This document shows, piece by piece, positions 1 through 12,990 of a stretch of DNA of 64,000 bases. The notes beneath the pieces were generated by a model, which had not been told where the DNA came from, did not search any database, and saw only the letters and a program-made list of their open reading frames with translations. Position numbers and translations under genes: made by a program. The stretch comes from Plasmodium malariae. Lineage: Eukaryota > Apicomplexa > Aconoidasida > Haemosporida > Plasmodiidae. Each line of letters opens with the position of its first letter. The first letter of the stretch is position 1. The stretch spans positions 1 through 64,000 of the forward strand of contig NC_041788.1 of NCBI RefSeq assembly GCF_900090045.1, written 5' to 3'.

Positions 1-1795
1 AGAATTATTATAAAACAAAATAATATTAAAACACATCATAAAAGAAAAAAAAATACAAAGTAGAATTATAAAATATATATAATTTTTATGGAAGAAATAT
101 TTCATTAAAATATAATAATAATGAATAGTAACAAAAAAAAAAAAAAATATATACGTTCAATTAAAAATCTCACTGCAACAAATTCATTTAGTGAATACAA
201 TATTTTTCAAATATGAGGGTCTCATTTTCTTAATTTCGAAGTACTTTCTACAGAAAAATATATCTATGTGTTATATAATTGATTAAATAATACTATTTAA
301 TATCTATGTAAATGTTATTACTAAAATATGTATTAATATTATCACGCTCATATAAATCTATAAAGAACCAAATTTAATAATGAAAATTACTCTAAAAACA
401 GATGCATTTTGAACCTTATATATTACGTCTATTTAGTTGAACATTATAAACAAAATATAGTAACCTTTTTTATATATTTTATTAAAACTTCTCTAAAAAA
501 GACAAATAGTACTACGTACTTATATTACCAAAAAATATAATTCAATTTTTCACTTTCATTTTTTTTTTTAAATTATCTTAATTTATTGAAGAAATTACTA
601 GTTATTTGAAACTATATATATTTTGATATCCTTAAAATGATATGAACACTATAGACTATATATTTATAAATAAGATCAAAAAATAAAACATAGGTATATA
701 TATTTATCTACTTATCATTCCATTATTTCACAAAAGAACATATTGATTCTCATTACACTTAGTTAAAAATTTCATTTATATAGATATATAATACATTTTT
801 ATAAGCGTATAACCATAAAAAAACAAAGATAAAAAAAGGAATAAATTACGAAACAATATCTATTAATATACAAGTTCATTTTATTAATTTAAAATTTTAT
901 TGTTGTAAAAATAAAAAATATATAATGTATATTAATAAATTTTCAATATATATATATTTAATTCATTCTACTAAAATTAAACTAACACTACAATTAAGCA
1001 TAATAATAGCATAGTAAATGTTTATAAGTCCTAATTTAATTTTAAATATTTAGAAACACTAATTCGTTGAACTATTATGAATAATATATATATATAAAAA
1101 ACATTATTTAATCATATATTTATAACTTCACATAAGATTTCAAAAAAAAAAAAAGAGGCAAGTTTTATAAAAAAATAATTTTACAACAAATATATTTCAT
1201 GATGCATTTCTCGTAAAATATTATTTACAGAAAAATAATTAAGTTTTTTATATTAAAAAAAAAAATATACTTATATGTATAAAAATACAGCAAAATACAT
1301 GACTGTAGTTCCATAAAATACAAAACAAGACACATTTATTTTTAATATAAAACATACAACACATTTTCCTAATTAACTAATAATAATAATAATATATGAA
1401 AGGATAATGTTATGAATGTAGTATTTCTTGTAATTCAACTATATATGAGCACACGACTTCAATAAAATTATATGTACATTCCTTTTAAATATATTAATTT
1501 TAACGCAAATTTATTTTTTATAAATATCTATTTAAATATACAAATACATTTATTAAAAAAAAAAAATTAATTATGCGGAAAAAAAATCTTAAAATATAAA
1601 ATGCAAGGTATTAAAACATATTAATTTGCAAAAAAAACTAAGTCATAATTTCTTACTTTGTTTACCAAAAAGATCACGAGAATCTGTGTACAAAAATAAA
1701 AAAATAATAAACTCTATGAACCTTTAATAAGTATATATCTAAATATGTTACTTTTATTATTCCACACTAAAAATGATTTTATAAAAAGAGACATA
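1..1795. other. AT-rich intergenic DNA
   Basis: Very AT-rich sequence with short homopolymers. I found no open frame or coding relic. It is the 3' side of the fam-l pseudogene. Confidence 0.6.
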
Positions 1796-2827
1796 TTATT
1801 TACTACATATTTTACTTTTTCTGAACTTAAATTTTTCATATTTCTTAACGTTTTTATGATAATAAATAACGCACGATATAATTGTGATACCTAATATAAC
1901 GAGCGGTACCATATATATTAAAATACGGAACACTTGACCTAATATGCACGCATCAGTAACTGTTGTAACACTGCACAACGTACATGTTGTCCCAGAACCC
2001 AAACTTTCCGAGTGCTTCCAAAAACCAGTTATCTTTTTCAACACACTTACAAATGTATATAATGGTCCCTCACCCTAATTTACTAATTTTTCTAAATGAG
2101 TTTTTTTCAAACCGAAGTAAGACAATAAACAATCTTTACCTCACAATCCTAGTGCTAATTCTACTATGAATACTATTAAGAAAAACAAAAACAGCAAGGA
2201 AGGTAAAAGAACCTGTAGTCCGCACTTTTTAAATATTATTTTTTCATAAATCCTATCACTCACTGCTTTGTTATTTTTAAGAAAATTCATATAGTCTAGT
2301 TCTTTAAATATTTTTTTCTTTAAATGAGTATATTATTTTGTTTCAAATATGCAAGATTTATTTTTCGTAGCCTTTTTGTACTCACTAGCATAATTTAATG
2401 TATTTCTACACGTTTGTTTTTTCACTGTCATAATGCTTTTTTTATTATAATATATATCTTTTTTTTCGCACGCTTCATTATGTGGTATATCTTCTATAAA
2501 ACCTCTAATAAATGTATCATCATATCTCTTGCATTCTGCTAATAATCTACAATTTCTTATACCTAATTTTCTAATAAGGATGCATTTCATCCCCCAATAT
2601 ATATTATACATACATTTAAAAAACGAAGATAACATGTGTAATTTAAACATAAATGATATCATCATAAAAAAATATTATTAACAAACATAAAAAATCAAAT
2701 ACAGGAATATGTAAAATATGGTTAAATAATATTATTATACCAAATCATTGTTAAAATGGTATATCCCAGTTGAAAGGATAAACACAAAAATTTTAATAAA
2801 TAAAAGTATCGTAATATTTTGTTTTAT
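1796..2827 (-). pseudogene. fam-l: fam-l exported protein, pseudogene
   Basis: Two-exon fam-l layout on the minus strand. Exon 1 (2827-2741, 87 nt, 29 codons) encodes a hydrophobic, signal-like stretch (..ILLFIKIFVFIL..) and ends at a GT donor, but its first codon reads ATA instead of ATG. Exon 2 probably starts near 2585 and runs to 1796. It holds a PEXEL-type RLLAE motif, the family block KNKSCIFET, the block KKIFKELDYMNFLKNN, two membrane segments and the tail YYHKNVKKYEKFKF. The frame is conserved throughout but interrupted by three stops: TAA after CIFETK (a Lys codon in relatives), a TGA and a TAG before the second membrane segment. Intact relatives are thought to be exported, two-membrane-segment proteins of unknown function. 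The lost start plus three stops make this a decayed copy. fam-l rather than fam-m is judged from the CIFETK/FKELDY block. Confidence 0.85.
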
Positions 2828-3250
2828 GTTGTATAATTTTAATAATGTAATATATTAATTAAATAATCAGTTAGCAATAATAAAATACACTGTTAATGAC
2901 AAAAAATAATATAATTATTTATTTAACTTTTTTCTATTTTCATAAAAACGAAATAAAATATATATAACTCTAGTTTTTTTACAACGAATTGACTGAAAAT
3001 TAACTTTAGAAATATAATGAGAAATTTTTATCTTAATGTTATATACAAAAAACTAAAATTTACTAAAATAATATAAATTGAAATATTAAAAAATATTCAA
3101 AATACATTATTTATTTATTTAATATAACAAATTAATTAAATAACTTGTTTTTTGATTACTTTTAGAATAAAATATGTATATATATATATATATCATTTTT
3201 TAATTTTTTGATGTATTTCCTTGTTATAGTATAGAGAATTGAAATAATAC
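2828..3250 (-). promoter_or_regulatory. conserved 5' flank of fam-l/fam-m locus 1
   Basis: AT-rich flank directly upstream of the fam-l pseudogene. It aligns by eye with the flanks of the other four fam-l/fam-m loci and carries TAGTATAGAGAATT at 3227-3240 (plus-strand text), about 400 bp upstream of the start position. Probably promoter or 5' UTR; this is inferred only from its conservation and fixed distance. Confidence 0.45.
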
Positions 3251-6200
3251 ACTGCTATGCATATTGATAAAATAATTTCTAATATTAAAAATGTTTTCTT
3301 ATTAATACTTATAATATTATATACATTATACTTGGAAAAAATTTTTATAGCTAATATAATATTGATTATTATAACATTATTATAATATTAATAATAAATG
3401 TAGAAAATAATACTACTTGTAATTATATGTACTATATTATTTATAGCATTTACATTAGTTAGCACATAGGCATTTTCATTCCTATATTTTCTTTTATATA
3501 TTTCAAAAAACTTTTTACTAATATACTACATATCATAAGTTTAAATAAATGTTTCAAGTGTATAAAAAGAGTGATTTTTTATTTTTTTATAATTATTCTT
3601 GAAAATTATAATTTTTATTACAGTTTAAATTATATCATTATTTCTAAAAGGAATGCTTGTAAATGAATGTATCTAATTACTACTCCTTTTAATTAAATGT
3701 ATATATATATATATAAACATATATATATATAAGCATTAAAAAATAAAAAATTAAAACTTGCATAATATGTGCAAATATCAGAATAACCTAAACTAGAAAA
3801 TAGGTTTATATAATTTTATGAACAATAAAAATAAAAAAAATTATTGTTTCATTCATTTACTTCAGTATATATATTATAGCAATATTTATAAAATATAATT
3901 AAATCAAAATTACTTATATAAAAAAATAAATTAATAAATATTGGTATCCTACTACTTAATGGAAAAGAAGAGTACTACACAAAATTAATAATTCCATACT
4001 TTTAATTACTACTAAAATTAAATTAACATGTATATATATTGACTTCTTCTTAGAAATAGTCCGAGAACTGACTCTTGAAAAATAAATTAAAAATTATTAT
4101 TATACTTATGCATTGCATATGAAAAAAATTCTTATTTTTTTACTTTTATTTTATTAAAGAAATATAAATTATAAATAGGAAAGATTTACTAATAGTTAAT
4201 ATAAATTCTGTGTATATTTATATATTCCTAAAATAAAATGAAAACTTAAAACATTTATAGACAGCATTAAAATATATTTCCAATGCATAAATAAATACCT
4301 ATACACGATGAAAGTGTTGTATAAAATATAGTTTTGTTTTAATTTTTTTTAATGTCGATATAAATTTTCGTAGATATATGTCACATTTTTTGAAATTCAC
4401 TACTAAACGTATGTAAAAAAAAGGATTTGTGCATATTATCTTTTAATATGTGATTAAATTTGATTCATTTATTTAATATTTTAATGACATAATAATTAAA
4501 AAACATTATACTATATTCACATATTAATTTTCAGTTTAATATAAATTTAATTAAATATTCTAATTATTAATTAACACAATAATAAAGAACAATAATAAAG
4601 TGATAAATATTTTTAATTTTTCATTTAACTGTAATGATATATAATCCCAATTTAGAAAATAATTATAGATGATATATATTTATCATACCTATTCTTTCAA
4701 TGTTTATAAATTCATTCTTTTATGATGCAAAAAAAACAAAATTTATGATAGATATATTTAATGGGTAAATCCAAATTAGTGGTTTTATAATTTTATACTT
4801 AATAATTATAAATAGAACCTAATAATTACTATATAATTTATATAAATATATTTTATTTATTATTACTAAAAGTAAATATTTTAAAACTAAGAGTACATTT
4901 ATTTTCGTTATTTTCTATTTTTTTTTTTTCCAAAAATAAAAAAATTTATATCATCGACTAAAATATGCATATTTAAAAAAAAAAAAAAATATAAAAGTAA
5001 ACATTGTATACAAGCACCTTTAATAATTATGATAATTTAAAAGAATTTTAAATAAAATTACCTACGATATAAGATATTATCGTTACGAAGTCTTAAAAAT
5101 AATATATTATAATTTAGAAAATATTCGATATATAGTTTTTTTTCCTGAAAATTCTATAAATGAAAGAACATTGGTTTATATTTTATTTATATGTAAATTA
5201 TTACTACACAAAATAATATATTGTATTAAAAATATGATACAAATCTAAATAAAATAAATTAGCTTTTTATGAAATAAACATAAAAAAAACAAAATATTAT
5301 ATATTAAATGTATTTTTTTATTATGCAATAGTAAATTCTTATTAATATGACAAATTATATTACTGTTCTAAAAAATAAATTATAAATTAAGATAAAAATC
5401 ATATTATATTTTTAATTATACCATGTGTTTCATACTATCCTGTGGCACTGACATTAAAATAAGATAATTATTTTTTTATTTTATGCTTTTATATACATGT
5501 TGGATATATATTTATATATATTATAAATATAATGTATTTGGAAACATAATCGTTTCATAACCATAACATATTCCATTATTTCACTTCCTCTTAATTTTCG
5601 AATATTACAAATTTCCATTTCTACAAAAAAATATAAATGCGTATTTTAATTAATAGTTCTGTATATTATGAGAAATACATAATGATACGAATTATTTATA
5701 AATATAACTTTTTATTTAATAAAAGATTTTCGTATACTCATGTAACTAATTGAAATGTTTATTTTTAACAAAACTTATTTTTTCCTATATATTTTTTTTT
5801 ATTTTTATATCCAATAAAAATATTCGCGGCATTTTAAATTAATTACTCATATTTATCCAAATATACGTTTCATATATAAATAATTTAAGCTTATTCTCGA
5901 TATATTTAAGTTGTTACTAAATAAATATATATATCATAAATGATTATTATTATTAAATGCATACGTATATATATATATATATAACAACATTTACGCAGTT
6001 TAAAAAAATACTATATAAAACAAATAGGAAGATAATATATCAGAATATATTAAAATTTTATAGTTCACATTAATCATCTTACGGTATATCAAAACATTTA
6101 TGTATATCTTGGTGATTTTATAATGGTTACATATTTTCTGAATATACATCTACGGTGGATTATTCGTAAGAGTACTATATATTGTTTTAAATTATGTAAT

Positions 6201-6480
6201 AAATAACTTTTTGCTGAAATATATTATGCATAAAAATAAAGCTAACTCTTCTTTTTGATGACATCCTATTGTAATGTTCTAGTAAAGTTATGTAAATGTT
6301 ACATGGCATATACTAGCAAAAATTAAATCTTTATAAAGTGTCTTTTTGAAACAAAGAGAAGGGATTAATAATATCAAAAGTGTTTCAGCAAGTAATATTT
6401 GTAAATCGCATAAATGTATTTTATTATAAATATTTTAATTAAATTTTGGTCCTTTTTATTTTTATCTTTATAGCACGGTA
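3251..6480. other. AT-rich intergenic DNA
   Basis: More than 3 kb of extremely AT-rich sequence with (TA)n tracts near 3700 and 5965 and poly-A near 4975. I see no gene and no convincing coding relic in it. Confidence 0.55.
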
Positions 6481-6534
6481 TATCCAATGCACAATTCTAA
6501 AAATATATTTTCTATAGTTTCTGAAGGATTTTAA

Positions 6535-7045
6535 AGTATAACTTATTTTTTCAGTAGTAAATCTATTCCGATTTACAGCCCTTAATTTGTGTTTTAATTT
6601 TTTATATTTTTATTTAAGTTTTTCCTTATATCTTTTAATTTAATTAGTACTTCTATATTCTTTAAATTATTGTTTTATATAATCTTTTATAATGTAGGTT
6701 TATTTTACCTATTTATTTTTTTTTTCCTTTTCTTCGTTTTCTCTATTTCCATATTAAACATATTCAGATGTCTGCTTTTTCAAAATTGCATTTTTTGCTT
6801 CATTTTCCCTCATGTATTTTTCTATTAATATAATATTTTTGTAATATATTGAAAAGTTTCTGTTGTTCCCCTGGTTTATAGTTTTTCTAATCTGGAAATA
6901 AAAATAAGACTTAAAAATATATTTTATAAATTCATAATGTGTTTTACCTCATAATAAGAAAATTCTGCGTACAAAAATTAAGCAAACAACAGCAAAAATA
7001 AAAAAACAAAAAATAATAAACAAAAAGAGAAAAACAAAGTATGAA
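6535..7045 (-). pseudogene. lysine-rich two-exon relic, exported-protein-like
   Basis: Not recognised as a named family. Exon 1-like run on the minus strand (about 7045-6948) is strongly hydrophobic (..FLFLLLFA), has one in-frame stop, then FLYAEFSYYE, and ends at a GT donor at 6947. Exon 2 starts at 6891 after TTTCCAG and reads in phase as IRKTINQGNNRNFSIYYKN, continuing to EKYMRENEAKNAILKKQTSEYV before the first stop. Further lysine-rich fragments follow, including KYKKLKHKLRAVNRNRF. The signal-like first exon and lysine-rich second exon fit a Plasmodium exported protein (PHIST-like or similar), but that is inference. Several stops and no ATG indicate a dead gene. Confidence 0.4.
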
Positions 7046-7975
7046 TATTTTAATTATACTATGTCATATTATTATTACAGTGACAACTTCATATACAATA
7101 AACAAATTAATAAATTTTTATGATGAGAAGGAACTTAATTTTTTTTTTCGTGACATTTTTCCATATTACACATAAATTTAGTATAAAAGAAACTGTTCAT
7201 TATAATGATCATAATTCTATTTAAATAAAAGTTTCTATTTAAACTCTTCTAACATTTTAATCATATATTTTAGTTTATAGATATTAATTATTTAACTATA
7301 CATATATATATATATATGTACACATTCCGTTTTAAATGATAACATAAAGAAGAAAAATACAATAATTATATAGTAATATATCTTTATATTTTTACTTAAT
7401 ATGCGCTTAATATATTTTTAATATAATCTATATAAATTAGTGCAGGAACCAACCCAAAATTTATTAGAAACTTTATTTTTCTATAATACATAATTTCTGG
7501 AATAAAAAAATTACCTTTATACATAAAAAATAAAAAACATAAATAAAAACAAAATTCAGATAAAATTAAAAAATATATATTTTGAAAATTTTATTTTCAT
7601 GTCTATTTTGTTTTGTTTTATTTTTTTTCAGAAATAAACCATGATTTTTGAAATACAAGAATATCACTATTTCTACTGATATTTGATGTAACTATAGTAT
7701 AATGTTATAATTCCTCTACAAACAAAATGATTAATCCATCGAAATAATACAACTAAACAACATTTTCTACTTATTTCTTGTGTAAGTATTGCATGGAATA
7801 CTCATATTTCTAAAAAATATTTATATGATAAATAAAATTAAATTATTTAATACACATATTAATCATTTCTATTTTATATATTTTAAATATCATACGATCA
7901 TAATAAAAGATTTCTTTTTAGATGTCTATTTTAGAAATCAATTATAATTGTATCCATTTTATTATTTATTCTTTG

Positions 7976-8000
7976 TTTTATTTTATTTTATTTTATTTTT
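7976..8000. repeat. (TTTTA)n short tandem repeat
   Basis: Five near-perfect TTTTA units followed by a T run, in intergenic DNA. Confidence 0.8.
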
Positions 8001-8599
8001 CTTCTTTATAAATAAAGAAATACATGCACATACATAAAACTGTTAATTTTATTTTTTTATAATATTAAACTAATTATTCTATAATTAACAAATACATAAA
8101 ATTAATAAAATAATGTAAAATGGTAAGCGTAGAATAATTAAAAAATTAACAATGACACTTTTCTTTTTTTTCTTTTTACTTACCTCTATACAAAGATAAG
8201 TACTTTCACTATAAATTTCTTTAATAAAAAAGAATAGATATTAATATGTTATATATAATATCAAATATTTTATTTACATTTTTTTTATTAATTATATATA
8301 TATATAAATATATAATATAAATATAAAGTAAAATAGGAAAGATACTTTTAGTTTTTTTTTTTTTTATCGTGAACATCTCTTCAGCATCACATTACATATA
8401 ATAGCACAATACGAAATTTTATTTGTTCTTTTATTTTGAATCCTTCTTAATTTTAACTTTATAAAATTTTATTTTAAAATTTTTTTTATAAATTATAAAT
8501 ATTATTTTATATACGTTACAGTAAACATATATCAAAAGCCAAAAACAAATAATAATAAATAAATAAAATATTTCATATAAATTCAAAATAAAACTCTTT

Positions 8600-9420
8600 C
8601 ATTATACTCTTTTTTTTTTTCTGCTAATTTTCATCTTATCTAATAAAAAATAATTATTCAAAGATTTTGTTGTAATACATTTAAACAATATGCCACTTTA
8701 CCAATATTTTTGAATGTAGTCTTCGAAATGAAAAAATAAATATAATATTAAGAGAAAACAAATAACCTTAGTGCATAAAAAAAAAACAGCTTGAAATAAA
8801 AATAAATAATGTACGCAAATAATACTAGTAAAATGTTAAAAATTAAAATGTATAATTTTAATAATCAAATTTTAATTTAATTGTTATTGTTTTTAATTTA
8901 TCATATATTATATATTATTGAAACTTTTATAAAATAAGGTATAATAACCACTCAAATATTATTGTTTTAATATACATTTATATAACTATATTATTGGAAT
9001 TATTGATTTAAAATATAGATGTACATTATCCGCACAGATTACAGCAAAATTGAAGATATTATAATAAATAAAATTTTCATATATCTTATATAATATAAAA
9101 ATATAACTATGTATATGTAAAATAATAATATTTTTTATCAGCTAAGCATTTAATAGTTATGCTATATCAAATTATATCAAAATAGAATACTATATATAAT
9201 ATAAATGTAAGTATAATATATTATAATTTTGTTACTGCTATATATATTCCTTCTGTTTTTTAATTAATAATTTTTATAAAAAATATTTTCAAAAATAATT
9301 ACAACATAGTAGATATTTTTTAAAAAAATATTACAGTATATTTTTTAACAATAGATCAAAATATAACTGTTCTAAAAATATTTTCTAAATATATTCTAAT
9401 ACATATTTTATTTTTAGAAT
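8600..9420 (+). repeat. duplicated intergenic block, copy 1
   Basis: About 0.8 kb that matches, in the same orientation and order, the block at about 43490-44330. Shared anchors include AACTTGAAATAAA, TATAAAAATATAACTATG with ATATGT soon after, ATAATATAAAT..TATATTATAAT and GTTCTAAAA. No coding frame is present. Boundaries are approximate because alignment was by eye. Confidence 0.65.
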
Positions 9421-9858
9421 TTTTTCTCGTATTATATCCTCATTAAAGCAATATTTTATCAATATACATTATGTATATAAATATATAATTTTTTTTCGAA
9501 ATGAAATTTTGTATGGTGAATTATAATATTAACACAATTGTTTCCGTAATGTGCTCATTAAATAGTTTTTTATTTGTTTTATTTAAATAATATTAATTAA
9601 TAGTATTTTAATTATAGCTCTTACGAAAATATTTTTTTTAATTATAACTTTTTTATTGTACTTCATTAAATACTACATTTATATTTATTTTAAAAAAAAT
9701 TTAAAGAATTGTTGTATAGACAATATATAAAATATATACATCAAGTTCTAAGTTATCCATGCACTTATTTTTTTTTGAAAAATATTAAATATATCTAGTA
9801 AAATATTATATAAGCTTTTACAACTTTAAAAGTATCTATTATAAAACAAAATAAACAA

Positions 9859-10672
9859 ATGATCATTTTTTTTATTAGAGCCTTTATTTTTTCCTGTCTA
9901 ATATGGATATTCAAATATTCTGATGAGGTACCATATTTATTATACTTAATTTTTTTCCTTTTTCTTTTTTATTTTATGTTTTTAAATGAGAGGAATATTT
10001 TATTCATATAATATATAAATATACATTTTTTTAATATTTAATATGAACTTATAGTCAAATATCTGCGATAAAACTCGGAACAAGGAATTGAACATAAATA
10101 ACATATTAAATATTAAATATAGCAGATTGTTAAGCAGTGAAATAAGAGCATCGCTGGTAGATAAACATAAATGTTTAAAAGAAAAAATATATGATTTAAA
10201 AAGAAAAAGTACTGCATCATTTGAAAAAAAACCATATGCATTAAAGCAAGATAACTTTTTTCAAGAAGAAGATAATGAATCAATATACAATTATACGTAT
10301 CAAGAAGAATTGAATTATTTTATTCCACGTAAAAAACCTCAAAAACATGGAGCTTCTAACGTTAAAAATAATTTAAAAGAAAAATCTCCTACATTAAAAC
10401 ATTATAATAATATTCAGAACAATAATAAACTATACAAATCTTTAGAAAAGTTATACTCAGGGAATGATTCATCTTTAGACAACATCAGCTCAAGTAATAA
10501 ACGTAATTGTATTATTAAAAAAAATAAAATTAATTTTAGTTTAAATTATGATCATAAACATCCAATAAGATCTGCGATTTTTTTTTTCTTTACTATCATG
10601 ATAACACTTCCGTTTTATCTTTTAACTCCGATTTTTGTTTTGTATTTTTATATCCGAAAATGCCTAAAATAA
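9859..10672 (+). CDS. Plasmodium exported protein, unknown function
   Basis: Two exons: 9859-9927 (23 codons) and 10055-10672, intron GT..AG, phase 0, about 228 residues. Exon 1 is a hydrophobic signal-type segment (MIIFFIRAFIFSCLIWIF). Exon 2 opens with SNICDKTRNKE, then YSRLLSSE at about residues 45-52. That is a PEXEL-like export motif, although the strict RxLxE spacing is not met. Next come a charged, Asn/Lys-rich middle (about 53-190) and one long hydrophobic segment near the C-terminus (about 196-222) ending in a short basic tail. Signal exon, PEXEL-like motif, charged body and C-terminal membrane anchor are typical of proteins exported into the red cell. The ICDK..RLLS opening resembles exported proteins of the vivax/malariae clade, but I cannot name the family. 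No stop or frameshift was seen, so the gene appears intact. Confidence 0.75.
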
Positions 10673-11318
10673 TTATGTCTCTTATTATTTCATATGATAA
10701 TCCATTATATATTTGTATTACTAGTAATATTGTTTTCATATTTTATTCTGCTTCCTTGGAGCATACAACTGTTTTAAATTAATATACATAAAACTATCTC
10801 GTAAATTAATCTAAGTCTAGTAAAAAGTGATAAACAATTATTTATTTCAAAAATTTAATTCTATAAATTTATTTTAGTAATCTGAAATAAAATATAATTT
10901 TATATATTCAGTTGTAAAAAAATGTATGCCACCAATACAATTATCTAATATATATGAATTTTTTATATTTTTTTCCACTTATTATTAAAAAATTGTCTTT
11001 ATATAATTTTATATTTCTTGTAATATAAATATATATTCTGTACTTTAATTTTTAGTTTAAATTATTAAAGATTTGAAATATATTTAAAAATTTACTTTCT
11101 GGCGATATATATATATATACTTTAATAAATTTTGCTTATTTTTCATATTATGTCGTTCATATATTTAATATATACAATTAAAAATATTTATATAAAGAAT
11201 AATATTACATTTCAAAATATTATAATCATATTTATACAAGTTAAATAGTAAAATATTTACAAATTATGTAATATTCACTTTAATAATCAATTTTTATATA
11301 ATTCAGTATATCGTTTAT
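10673..11318. other. AT-rich intergenic DNA
   Basis: AT-rich spacer between the exported-protein gene and the start of the next decayed locus. Nothing recognisable. Confidence 0.5.
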
Positions 11319-11643
11319 ATGGAGATAGCTATAATTTTTCTATTTATAACTATCTGTTTTGCTTTAAAATAAAAAAAACTTAAAATATTTCCCTTTCTTA
11401 TTTCTAATATTAATTAGAGAAGGCGTAAGTAGAACATATATTTATAGGGATTCGCATCACTAGTGAAATTCCAGTACTTTTCAAAGAATTATTTTATAGT
11501 TATTTACTGGTCTAAAATGTTCTGTTAAATATGTATATGTAACACATTAGGTGTTAATGATCATATACTGTTGTATCAGTTGTATATTTGTTCTACATAT
11601 ATTTAAGTTATTCACTGCATAGACGATAGAATAGTTAAGGAAC

Positions 11644-11702
<59 letters not shown>

Positions 11703-12990
11703 TTATATTAAAGCGTTTAAGCAAAAGCTATATAATAGGTATATACAAACTGAATAATTTAAATATATTTTCTATTTATTTAAATATTATTAATTAATTT
11801 TTGCTTAAATACCGGAAAGCATATTTTTTATATACTCCTAAGAACTGTGCTACTCTTTTGATACTTCACTAATAGTATCATTAAATATGTTGAATATTTC
11901 ATGCAATTTGCCATGATTATAGAATTAGCAACAATAAAAGCCTTATTTTGTTAATAATATGTGTTAGTTTTTTTATTGTATAAGGAGTATCCTTATTTTT
12001 TTTTAAATTAATTTTTGGATAGAGTTATTTCTTTACCTTTTTCTAGTGAGTGTAATGTATATATATTAGCATCGTTTAAATAAACATATTAGAGAATTTT
12101 AATTATAAGAATGATTAAAGAAATATTAGTTAATCATTCTTCAAGTGTTTTGACTTTTGTATTTATCTTTACATACAGAATTTTTCATTCCATCTGTACA
12201 TACACAAAAAATTAGTTAATAAGCATGATGTAATATATCCCCTGTACTGTTTATCAATTTGCTTGTCCAATATTCTATAGAATTTTAAATTTAGGATAAT
12301 AACATATATATATATATATATGCATTTTAAATTAATAATTTTTTGTGGATAAATATTTTACAAGAAATATATGGCTGTCCATTGTGCGCTTTGTATTCCC
12401 TGTATGGTATTAATAAGTAAAATACATTATATATATTATTAGTGATATTCTAAAATATAAGAAGTTAATAAACTAATAAATTTAACACTTTTGTGATAAT
12501 TTATATGTTTTATGAGTATATATAATGTAATAGTACGAGTCTTTTTATCATCATATCTATTACGTATTTACAAATGGTTATTACTACGATTAAACTTTGA
12601 AATAATATTTCTTATACCTCTAACGAACTACTAAAAATTTCGCAATAGGTGAAAAGGTGAAGTAAAATAATATATTTTATTAATATATCTTTAGTAGAGG
12701 ATATATAGGAATATAAAGTATTTATTAATAGATGTTATATAATTGAGGTACATTGGTTCTTTATTCGTTTATTCATACATTTGACCAAATGTATATGCAT
12801 ATAATTTTATGTATCTATTTATTGACTTAGTAAATATTTAAAAAATAAATGAAATATTTATGAATTCTTTACACTTAATTGTATACACTAAAGTAGTTTA
12901 TAATACCACATAATATAATTTGGAACTGTAAATTTAAATGAATGAATTATGTGGAAAATATACTTCTTTAACACAATCATTCAATTAAAG
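11319..12990 (+). pseudogene. decayed membrane-type gene, family unknown
   Basis: Begins with ATG at 11319 encoding a signal-like segment MEIAIIFLFITICFALK, then a stop. Downstream plus-strand fragments have residue diversity (A, C, G, P, S, V, H) well above what random AT-rich DNA gives. Examples are LFTGLKCSVKYVYVTH (about 11.5 kb), EYFMQFAMIIELATIKALFC (about 11.9 kb), FLDRVISLPFSSECNVYIL (about 12.0 kb), LVNHSSSVLTFVFIF (about 12.13 kb), YIPCTVYQFACPIFYRILN (about 12.24 kb) and EVHWFFIRLFIHLTKC (about 12.75 kb). Many stops separate them, so the gene is dead. It may extend towards 13.5 kb, where another open stretch lies (13322-13525). I do not recognise the family; the repeated hydrophobic stretches suggest a membrane protein. 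A 52-bp (AT)n tract lies inside. Confidence 0.45.
11647..11698. repeat. (AT)26 microsatellite
   Basis: Uninterrupted AT dinucleotide run of 52 bp, the longest simple repeat in the window, lying within the decayed 11.3-13.0 kb locus. Confidence 0.95.

Larger units (their letters stand above)
7060..9858. other. intergenic DNA upstream of exported gene
   Basis: AT-rich sequence without a gene. It contains the TTTTA repeat and duplicated block copy 1. The last few hundred bases should include the promoter of the exported-protein gene starting at 9859; no specific element was identified. Confidence 0.5.

Noticed and set aside
11647..11698. (AT)26 as a possible centromere-like element
   Set aside because: A single short dinucleotide run is common in Plasmodium intergenic DNA and far below the kilobase-scale AT-rich arrays of centromeres.
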